This document shows, one piece after another, positions 1-8,727 of a stretch of 64,000 nucleotides of DNA. This DNA comes from Kalmusia sp. IMI 367209 (lineage: Eukaryota; Ascomycota; Dothideomycetes; Pleosporales; Didymosphaeriaceae): contig JAPEUQ010000016.1 in NCBI GenBank assembly GCA_027946365.1, positions 558,001 to 622,000 on the forward strand, given 5' to 3'. Each line of letters opens with the position of its first letter. The first letter of the stretch is position 1. The notes beneath the pieces were generated by a model. That model made no database searches and was not told the DNA's origin. It worked only from the letters and a program-made list of their open reading frames with translations. The position numbers and the translations under genes were made by a program.

Positions 1-2093
1 TGTGAGTAGCTTCCGAGCCGCGGACGATTCCGCGCGCATACTGATCGTGCGAAGGGCATACCGCATGATCAAGGACGATCTCACGCTGGACGGCACGCCG
101 ACGCTCAATCTGGCTTCCTTCGTTACAACGTACATGGTGAGTGGCTGTCTTGTGGCTGTTGTGACGTTCAGCATCGGTGAGAAGCGTGGAACCTGGCCAA
201 TGGAGGACGAATGGCCCTACACTTGCTTTTTGTGGCTTGGAACGCGTGCCCGGAACCAATGGGTTTGGGTTGAAGGACAAGATGCGTGCGACACGTAAGT
301 TCACTTTGGTGGTCTTTTCTTGGAGTCGAGTGTAGGCTAATGGACGCTCTAGGATGCTAGTTCGCCGATCGTGCCTAGCGCGCCGCTACTAGGGCCGACC
401 CACTACTCCAGAACCTCTCGCCGCCACGCTCGTTCCGCAGTATACCTGTGCAATTTAATTTGGATTAGATCACGAATTTTTGTGTTTGGAAATGGCTGTT
501 GGTCTACGCTTGGTCCCCCAAGATGGCAAAATCGCTACAGAGCGTCAATCTCTGGGAAATCGATCCCCGCTGGACCTGGGACCCACGCTTTCCACGGTGC
601 TGAACTGCTAACTACCGCTGGTGCTAACCAGTTCACAGGAAGACGAAGCCGAGAAGCTCATGGTCGACGCCTTCAGCAAGAATTTCATCGACTACGAGGA
701 ATATCCCGTCAGTGCTGACATCCAGAACCGCTGCGTCTCTATGATCGCTCGGTTATTCAACGTACCTTCTAACGATGATGCCAACGCTATGGGTACTTCC
801 ACCATTGGTAGTTCCGAAGGTATCATGCTTGCCGTGCTCGCTATGAAGAAGTACTGGTCCAACAAGCGTAAGGCCGAAGGTAAACCGTTCGATAAGCCGA
901 ACATTATCATGAATTCCGCCGTACAGGTCTGCTGGGAGAAGGCGGCGAGGTACTTTGACGTTGAGGAACGATACGTGTACTGCACAAACGACCGCTATGT
1001 GATCGACCCGAAGGAGGCTGTCGATCTTATCGATGAGAACACTATTGGTATCTGCTCCATTCTCGGAACAACCTACACCGGAGAGTATGTTGGCTGAATT
1101 CAGCTTTACCGATATCGAGAACTAATAAATCCTAGATACGAAGACACCAAGGCCATCAACGACCTTCTTATTGAGAAGAATCTCGACGTGCCCATTCACG
1201 TTGACGCTGCATCCGGTGGTTTCGTCGCTCCCTTCGTTAACCCCGGTCTGGAATGGGACTTCCGATTAGAGAAGGTCGTCTCCATCAACGTCTCCGGCCA
1301 CAAATATGGTCTCGTATACCCCGGTGTCGGCTGGGTCGTCTGGCGTGACCCCAAGTACCTGCCCAAGGAGCTTGTTTTCAACATCAACTACCTCGGTGCC
1401 GACCAAGCATCTTTCACTCTCAACTTCTCGCGTGGTGCGTCGCAGATCATCGGACAGTACTACCAGATGATCCGCCTCGGCAAGAGGGGTTACAGGAGGA
1501 TCATGTTGAACTTGACGAGGACGGCGGACTACCTTTCTGCGAACCTCGAGGAGCTAGGCTTCATCATCCTATCGCAGAAGAGCGGTGAGGGACTCCCTCT
1601 CGTTGCTGCCCGTCTGGACGAAGATCTTGGCAAGCAGTACGATGAGTTCGCTATGTGAGTCCTCCAAACCATTCATCGTTAGCAGTAAGCTAATATCCCA
1701 GTGCCCATCAACTCCGTGAGCGAGGATGGGTCGTACCCGCCTACACCATGGCTCCGCACTCGGACAAGATGAAGCTCATGCGCGTCGTCGTCCGCGAGGA
1801 CTTCACCAAATCGCGCTGCGACGCCCTCATCCAAGACTTCAAGCTTGCGCTTGAGACGCTTGATGCCATGGACGCCAAGAGGATCCAGCACGAGAAGGAG
1901 TACGTATTCACCTATCCCACAGAGCGTGCAAGGCTAATAGAAACCTTTCAGACATGCGGCTCAATTCCACATCCGCCGCCGGTCGACTTTGATCGGCACC
2001 GCTGGTCCTACGATCCAGAAGCAGGCCACACAGCACTTCCAAGACGATCACAGTCTGCAGGGACAGCACGGCAAGACGCACGGTGTGTGCTGA
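1..2093 (+). CDS. Glutamate decarboxylase, 5'-partial
   Basis: PLP-dependent enzyme converting L-glutamate to GABA and CO2 in the cytosol; first step of the GABA shunt. Exons 2-136, 639-1084, 1136-1654, 1702-1899 and 1952-2093 join in frame to 479 residues. The start codon lies left of the window. Family hallmarks seen: [11 protein letters not shown] early, then [13 protein letters not shown] (PLP-contact Asp and Ala) and the Schiff-base lysine in [12 protein letters not shown]. Intron 1 is 502 nt, far longer than the other introns (about 47-52 nt), but ends in a good branch site and CAG (623-638). The last intron is needed to give the C-terminal tail ending at the TGA at 2091-2093. The call is firm; the exact first exon is not visible. 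Confidence 0.95.
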
Positions 2094-2615
2094 GCAGGGC
2101 AAAAGGTCATAGTCTCGGAAGCTTGACACTTCGTCTAGACGGTGTGTCTCGTTGGAAGAACCAGACGACTGGGCACGTATACACACTGCCCTGCAAAACG
2201 ATACAAGTAAAATACAAACGAAATGAAACGTGTACACGATACCACCACCATGCAGTCCTTCTATATTTTCAATTACTCACATGGCTCCCAACTGCACCCT
2301 CAACATCTACTCACCCCGGCACCCCATCCCATGCAACCCCGATACCCACTCACCCCGCCTCCCTCCACCCGCCAACACCTGCCCCTCACCCCTCACTCAG
2401 CTCAAAACCTCAACCCTAATCGACCGACACGTGCTCTTCATGTCCGGCTTCCCACCCGCATCCCCTCCGCCTGATGCCACCCCCACGCGCTCAGATCGCC
2501 ACCGGGACACGTCGACAGCGCGCAGAGCAGCGGCTGCTCGGCGAAGAAAGTCAGAAAGGAAGATGCAGACGCCGGCGATGATTCCATGAAGTACCTCCCT
2601 GCGCGTCGAGGCCGG
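2094..2615. other. Convergent 3' intergenic region
   Basis: Lies between the stops of glutamate decarboxylase (plus) and the DUF1989 gene (minus). It is C-rich with low-complexity CCC/CAC runs around 2290-2480. If the DUF1989 frameshift at 2666-2669 is real, that protein would read on through here to a stop at 2438. No other gene is supported. Confidence 0.6.
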
Positions 2616-3468
2616 TTACTTGAAGACGTTGAGCACGTCGTGGACGTCGTATTCGGTGAGGCCGTGGGGAGGACGGCGCGCACGAGGTTGGAGCTTTGTC
2701 TGCGGTTAGCTTTATAGAGGGGAAAGGGAGGGAAAGGGGAGAGGGGGAAGGAGAGGCCTTACTGGCAGTGGTAATCATACGACGCGCCCGTGAGCATATG
2801 CGAAACTATCCCTCATCGTCAGCAACCCCCTTACACCCCTATATATCCTCTCAAAGTTCCAAGGAAGAAAGAAGAGTAAACATCGGGACTCATTCACCAT
2901 AAGGATCGCACCGCGTGCCGAGCAAATCATGGCACCTCCCGCCCCACCTCGTCACGCTGCCTCGCTCGTCCGCTCTGTCTTCCCGCCCCGCGTCCTTGAC
3001 CGAGCACCCGTCTTCCACGATGCCGCACAGCGGCCGCATGAAGGGTAGGTTCGACCACAGGCGGTCCCCCTCGGTCATGTGGCTGGACTGCAGCTGGCGC
3101 GTGCGGGCGGCCCAGAAGCGTTCGCGCGGGTTGTTCGCGTTCCAGATGTTGAGGTCGCCGACCTTTGGGGTTCGCGGCTCATCAGTATGTGTGTATGTGT
3201 GTGTTGGATTCGATATCACGTGGTGTCGAGGGGGAAGGGGAGCGCTCACCTGTGGTCCTTCGGGGGTGCTGAGGCGGAAGAGGGCGCCCGAGGGAACGGT
3301 CCATGCTCGGCCGCTTCTGGGGGGCACGACGAAGTCTTGGGTTTTTATCAGGTCGCCTTTGTTTTCTCTTAGGGACTTGAGTTTGGTGTAGAGCTCCTTT
3401 GGGGGGTGGAGAGGCGAGTCTGCTGAGGTGGGGAAGTAGGCTGGTGCTGGGGGGATGGCGTCCGACAT
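2616..3468 (-). CDS. DUF1989 (urea carboxylase-associated family) protein, apparent frameshift in last exon
   Basis: Exons, in transcript order: 3468-3250, 3162-2898, 2811-2763, 2699-2616. Seen: PSGALFRLSTPEG, VGDLNIWNANNPRERFW, SHMTEGDRLWSNLPFMRP, LLGTRCDPYG, YDYHCQ, then NLVRAVLP. These follow the DUF1989 family (about 200 residues; bacterial members sit beside urea carboxylase; biochemical role poorly defined). In the last exon the frame NLVRAVLP does not continue into HGLTEYDVHDVLNVFK, the expected C-terminus; one C is missing in the run at 2666-2669 (read as G on the plus strand). With that base the protein is 205 residues ending at 2616; without it translation continues to 2438. Sequencing error, a recent mutation, or a real altered C-terminus are all possible. 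Confidence 0.8.
2719..2747 (+). repeat. G-run (quadruplex-type) tract in an intron of the DUF1989 gene
   Basis: Five runs of three to five G separated by one to three bases (2719-2722, 2726-2728, 2730-2732, 2736-2739, 2743-2747). On the transcribed (minus) gene this is a C/T-rich tract upstream of the 3' splice site at 2700-2701, so it may simply be an expanded polypyrimidine tract. Confidence 0.6.
3187..3205. repeat. TG/TATG microsatellite
   Basis: Short GT/TATG repeat inside the first intron (3163-3249) of the DUF1989 gene. Confidence 0.7.
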
Positions 3469-3934
3469 GATGGATGATCAAGAGTTTGAATGTAGTTGAT
3501 AAACTTCACAATGGGACATGGATTGATTAGAGCTTCACGTTGTGAGTCTGGAGATAGCACATGCGAAATCGGCGCTGGTGTACCTGGTCGATTGACGAAT
3601 GATAGAGGAAGGGTCCAAGACGGTTGAGCCGTCGGTAAGCGGTGCTACTTTAGAAGACCCACGTCCCCGCCAACGCTCTTCTTGCGTCCTCTCCGAACTT
3701 GCGCTGCTTGCGCTGCACTTGATAGACGGCCTCACGGGTAGAATGGCTAAGTAGCTGGTATATAACAGAAAATGGTATTGACTTTTAGAGCCATCTGCGC
3801 CTGCATCCCGCATGCAAATCATGAAAGTCAAATGGATCTCGTAAACAGCACCACGCCGCCTGTATGCATTCCCTTTCCAGCGTAGATTAATCCACCATTC
3901 GACTTGCTTCTGGTTGTACGTTCCGTTTCGCCCC
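3469..3934. other. Intergenic: DUF1989 upstream region / LEU4 3' flank
   Basis: Contains the upstream region of the DUF1989 gene and the 3' flank of LEU4, both on the minus strand. The only open frame (3535-3831, minus) shows no recognisable domain, and I do not support it as a gene. Confidence 0.5.
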
Positions 3935-6023
3935 TCACTGCGTGCCGTTCACGCTGGCCTCCAGACGGTTCACCAGCGGACTGACTTCAACGTCCCTGTT
4001 ATTATCTCTGGCAACAGTCCTGCCTGGGCTCGACGCGGGACTTGGGATGTCGTTCGAGTTGGAGCGTTTGGGCCGGAATGGAATCGGCGATGAAGGTCGT
4101 GATGAAAGGAACTAAATCTGTCAGCACATCCCCCCGGACCATTACACATATAGATGACTTACCGTTGAAGCCGCAGACAGCAGCGCGATCAAAGAAGCCT
4201 GGACAACATCCTGGTGGATACCCACACCCCACACCTTCTGGCTGCTGCCGATCGCCGTACACTCTATGTACGTCGCCGCCTTGGCTTCCTTGTTCGAACC
4301 GATAGTGTGCTCCTTGTATTCGGCGACATCTAGATCGATGCCCAAATTCCTCAGCGCATCAGCGAGAGAACTAATCGCGCCGTTGCCGGTACCCTGGATG
4401 CGGTGCTCCTGTCCGTCGATCTCGATGACACCACGGAAAAGACGCCGCAGGTTGCGCGATGATGCTGTCTTGCCAGCATCCGGAGGCGCAGGCGACCTGG
4501 AGCGATCGGCTGTGATGTCGTAGTCGACAAGGGCGAAACGCGGGTTGTGTTTGAGGTGGTATGCTTCCTCGAATAGCTTGGTGATCTCCCTGGGCAGAAG
4601 TTCGCGACCGAGCATGTCTGTCTCGCGCTGTACGATTTTCGAGAAGGCGATTTGCAGGCCGCGGGGAAGGTCGAGCTCCAGCTGGCGCTGTATGATCCAG
4701 GCCACGCCGCCCTTGCCACTCTGGGAATTGACGCGGATGATAGCTTCGTATGTCCGGCCAATATCTTGCGGGTCGAGTGGGAGATATGGGACCTGCCAGT
4801 AGCTCTCTGATGTCGCCCCATCTTGTTTTCGCTTCTGGAAGCCCTTCTTGATGGCGTCCTGATGGGAGCCACTGAACGCGCAGACGACTAGCTGGCCGCC
4901 GTATGGTTGTCGAGGGTGTACTGGAATCTTGTTGGATGACTCCACCATGTCGATGACGGATGTGATGTCGGAGAAGTCGATGCCCGGGTGTATGCCCTGC
5001 GTGTACAGGTTCAGCGCCAGCGTCACCAAGTCCACATTGCCTGTCCGCTCTCCGTTTCCAAACAGAGTGCCCTCGACTCGGTCTGCACCTGCCATCTGTG
5101 CTAGCTCCGCTGCTGCAACCGCACACCCTCGGTCGTTGTGTGGATGCAGACTGACGGCGATCTTCTCCCGCTCCGTGATGTTCTTGCAGAAGTACTCAAT
5201 CTGATCCGCATACACGTTCGGCGTGCTCATCTCCACCGTCGCGGGGAGGTTGAAGATGATCGGGTTCTCTACGCTAGGTTCCCACGCCGCCTTCACGGCC
5301 TCACACACCTCGATCACGAACTCAGGAGACGAGTCCGAAAACGTCTCCGGCGAGAATTCATACGCCCACTCCGTGCCACTTGTCTCCGGGTCATCTTTCG
5401 TGATTGACCGGGCGTATTTTGTGCACTCGACTGCCAGCGCCTTCGTGTCGGCATTGTCCATGTTGAACACGATGTTCTGGAAGCACGGCGAGGTCGCGAG
5501 GTACAGGTGAAGGATGGCCTTCTTCGCACCCTTGAGGGAGTCGACGGTGCGGCGGATGAGCTCTTTGCGACATGGCGAGAGGACCTGGATCCAGACGTCG
5601 TCGGGGACTATGCCGGGCGTGCGGATCAGGCGCTGTGTGAAGTCGAAGTCGGTCTGGGAGGCAGAAGGGAAGGAGACTTCGATTTCTTTGTAGCCGAGCT
5701 TGACAAGCATCTGGAAGTAGGCCCATTTTTGCTCGCCGTCCTGTGTGGGTTAGTATCCTTCACTTTCACTGGATTATGGGATTGAAGTATGACCGAGCAG
5801 TATGAGGCGCGCGAGGGAGGCGCGACACATTTGAGGGTGCTTTGTCGTGCAGTTGGACATTTTGACTCACCATGGGATCGACCAGACTCTGGTTCCCATC
5901 CCTCAAGTCGGTCGACAGCCACCGCGGCGGCTTATCAATCGTCTTGCTAGGCCATGAGCGGTCGGGCAGATTCAGCGGCTCGAACTTCTTGTACTTCTTC
6001 CACGGCTCCTTGAGCATCGGCAT
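3935..6023 (-). CDS. LEU4: 2-isopropylmalate synthase
   Basis: Condenses acetyl-CoA with 2-ketoisovalerate to 2-isopropylmalate, the committed step of leucine synthesis; mitochondrial and/or cytosolic in fungi. Exons in transcript order 6023-5871, 5740-4163, 4111-3935 give 635 residues, normal for fungal LEU4. Seen: [15 protein letters not shown] (start of the HMGL-like TIM barrel with metal ligand Asp), [16 protein letters not shown] (metal-binding His pair), [11 protein letters not shown], and a C-terminal LeuA regulatory domain ([19 protein letters not shown]), where leucine feedback acts. The last 59 residues come from a separate exon (FLSSRPSSP...) ending at TGA 3935-3937. The N-terminus ([11 protein letters not shown]) has little presequence character. 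Upstream sites suggest general amino-acid control. Confidence 0.97.
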
Positions 6024-6100
6024 TGTGGCGGCGTGTCGGTTCTTTCACTCACACGTCGGGTTGCGTATGGCAGGTCGAGCGTGCAATTGGTTGCGCGGGA

Positions 6101-6108
6101 ATGACTCA
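6101..6108 (+). promoter_or_regulatory. Gcn4/Cpc1 (AP-1 type) site upstream of LEU4
   Basis: ATGACTCA, the core bound by Gcn4/CPC-1 in cross-pathway amino-acid control, about 80 bases from the start of an amino-acid biosynthesis gene. A second half-match TGACTC is at 6205-6210. Binding is inferred from motif and context only. Confidence 0.65.
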
Positions 6109-6462
6109 AAGCGTGTCTCGTGGCCGTGTACGAAAGGAAGAGGTACGTGTACAAGAGTGGCACAGGAGAAAGAAGCAGAAACGCGAACGCAACCACGGTA
6201 ACTCTGACTCTTTCCCCAGCAAAAAGATTTCGGTACTACGTCGCGCCAGCCGACGCTTTATGACGGAACAGCCTCTGACCACACGTGCCCCGCACCGCCG
6301 CCAAATCTAGCGGTTCTGCGGGGCATGCCTCCCTGGCCCGAGATCGGACGCACCGGAGAACAAGCCAAAGCCTTCACCACTCCTTTTGATTGACTTACAA
6401 ACCGCATTGCTCCACGGCCTTTGCAGAACACTGCCTCTCGCCGATCCATTAGCAACATCTCG

Positions 6463-6497
6463 ACTGACATTTGACGTTTGACGTCTGACGACTGACG
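6463..6497 (+). repeat. Five tandem TGAC(A/G) heptamers
   Basis: Consecutive 7-base units ACTGACA, TTTGACG, TTTGACG, TCTGACG, ACTGACG, with one further isolated copy in GACTGACGTTAC at 6581-6592. TGACG is the CREB/ATF-type bZIP half-site. The array lies about 440 bases upstream of LEU4 and 206 bases beyond the stop of the neighbouring minus-strand gene. Confidence 0.75.
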
Positions 6498-6703
6498 CTA
6501 CGATCCCGGCGGGAGGGATAAACCGCGAGTCACCTGCACCTAGTTGCAGCCTCTGAAGCGGAGTGGCTCCTCTACTCCCCGACTGACGTTACTTTCCATG
6601 CCCGTCTATGCACGTCGTGGGACACAATTACGCCGGGCTACATACTGGACACAGCTGACCATGCAGTCACACAGCTGCCTGTCAAAATAGATGTCAATTC
6701 GCG

Positions 6704-8497
6704 CTAGAAAACGGGTATCCTCACACCACAGCAGTCTACTGATGTGCCCCGGACGTCTACCATGCGGCCGCACCACATCCAGCTAAACTCCGTCAGGAAC
6801 GCTTTGTCGGCTTCGCTCCATGTGTCTAGGCCCATGCGGGAGACGTCGTCCTTGTCCAACAACAGCGTTCCATCGTCTTCCTCTGTCTCCTCGTCGTCCG
6901 ATCGCTCGATGAAGCTATTGAGGTTCTGTATGAGGTGTGTAGTCGAACGGTGGAAATATGCGATGACGGCTGTAGGCAGAGAATCTGCATAGTCTGATAA
7001 GTCGCCGAGCAAGTCGCGGTCACGATCTCGCTCTGCGGTCGTGTATGAGTGCTGTTCGCCCGCCGACGCCCACCACATGAAGCCATTGTAGGCAAGCTGC
7101 GGCCAGGTCATGGCTTCGACAACAGTGTCGTCGAGCACGGTGTCTAAGCCATCATCCTTCTCGTCACTCTCTCCTTTCCTCAATAGCGCTACCTGATCAT
7201 CGCCATCCTCGTCCTCGTCTTCGTCCTCATGCCTTGATGACCGCCTGTGTCTCCACAACTCTCTCTGCAGCATCTTCCACCGCCGGACATCTCGCTGACT
7301 TGCTTTGATCTGTGTCCCATTGGCTGTCTTCATAATCGGCCAGACTCTTTTCTGCGGCGGCGCGTCGTATGTAGGTGGCATTTCTACCACAAGGTCATAT
7401 AACTGCTTTTTACTTGCGATGATCTCGTCTGTGGTGCAAGCTGCCCAACCTTGACTAGGTATATCGTCGCCTGTCTCTGATGAACCATTGGCTTTTTGCT
7501 TCTGCGTTTTATCTAATTCGGGGATATCGTGAACGCCGATGGAGAAGAGAGCGGGCAAACGAAGGAGCGATTCTGTGCCTGGGGATAGTAAATCGGCCGC
7601 ATGAGGAGGTATACTTGATAGTACCGATAGATTGTACACTGCCTCGTTAGTCAACACCTTCCAACTAAAGCGACCGAGTGAAGACCTACCAAATTCACAC
7701 CACGTTCTTACCGGCGGACCACCCACAAACAGAATCCTTTTCCTCAACAGCGCAGCCTGTTGCAGCCTGAACACCAGAGGCCCCAAAACCTCCACATACT
7801 TCAACATTGACAATGCAGGATGATCAGCCGCCAGCCCTCTCTCACTGGGGACAACCGCCGTAATCGTGCTCAGCGCCCTCTTCCTCCCTTCTTCCCCCAG
7901 CACCTCCTCCATCCCCTCCTTCGACGAGCTGCCCTCCCACCACTCTGCTCCTCCCAGAACTCCTCCAATACCGCTGTGCTCCCCTCGTCCTCCGCCAGTG
8001 TCTTCGCCAGATCCTGCAACCTATGCGCAAGCAACCAGCTCCGTCCTAGCCGCCCATATGCCCGACTAACCAGTATGCCCACGCTCACGAACGCCGCATT
8101 GCGCTCTTCGGCGCTGGCTTCGCCCTTCGCAAATGCGCTGAGCCCCGCGTACCCCTCGTGCACGAAGTATACAAGGTCGGACGTGAGCGTGTGCAGGCCG
8201 GAGGGGAGGGACTTGTATTCGACGGCGTTGTCGAGCTGGATGGGCTCCGTCGTGCGTTTCCAGGAGACCGTGTATCTACCACATCCATATGGATTAGCGA
8301 ATTTGCACGAGTGTGAGCATCATTGGGTAGTGCAAGGAGTAGCAATAGTGAGATTGGAGCGCACTCGAGGTCTCGAAGATGACGTACCCGACCTTCTTGT
8401 CGAAGCGAATGAGAAACAGCGCTGAGAGCCGGGGCGGCGCGTCGGTGTCAGCGCCGATGTCGACGTCTGTCGCGCTCGAGTCGGTCGACGCGGACAT
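6704..8497 (-). CDS. LCHN/DENND11-like protein (DUF2347/DUF4484 type), apparent frameshift
   Basis: Exons in transcript order 8497-8388, 8275-7690, 7638-6704. Seen: LSALFLIRFDKKVGYTVSWKR at the N-terminus (formed by the first splice), RLGRSWLLAHRLQDLAKTL, a central GPLVFRLQQAALLRKRILFV block, VYNLSVLSSIP (formed by the 51-nt intron with a perfect branch site), and STTHLIQNLNSFIE near the C-terminus. This follows the fungal DENN-like LCHN family, thought to act with Rab GTPases at membranes; function is by family only. Exons 1 and 2 total 696 nt where 697 are needed. The frame changes from LEEFWEEQ to WWEGSSSKEGMEEVLGEE at about 7943-7947, so one base appears missing. Start at 8497 chosen because the conserved N-terminus follows soon after; an upstream in-frame Met exists at 8605. 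Confidence 0.75.
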
Positions 8498-8727
8498 GGC
8501 GGTGCGAAGTGTGGGCGGGCGCGCCGTTGTGGTGTGGTCGATGCGACGCGGGCGCTTTGGCTGATGCAGCGCCGTTGGGTGGAGCCTGGGCTTTCCCTGT
8601 CGCACGGGCGAATACCTTGGTGAGCACTATCGTCCCGACCTCACCAGGAGCCAGAAACACGTGGAGGATGACTACAATTGAACGTAACGAAATTTCGTGA
8701 TTGGGTATATCTTTACACGCGTGCTAT

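Larger units (their letters stand above)
6024..6703. promoter_or_regulatory. LEU4 upstream region
   Basis: 680 bases between the LEU4 start and the stop of the LCHN-like gene. It holds a full ATGACTCA at 6101-6108 (78 bases upstream of the LEU4 ATG), a TGACTC at 6205-6210, the heptamer array at 6463-6497 and TGACGTTA at 6584-6591. No gene is seen in it. Confidence 0.7.

Noticed and set aside
8294..8605. 103-aa frame extending upstream of the LCHN-like start with an alternative N-terminus
   Set aside because: Part of it is exon 1 of the gene; the extra N-terminal residues (before 8497) are Arg/Pro/His-rich and unlike the family, and the 3' part is an intron.
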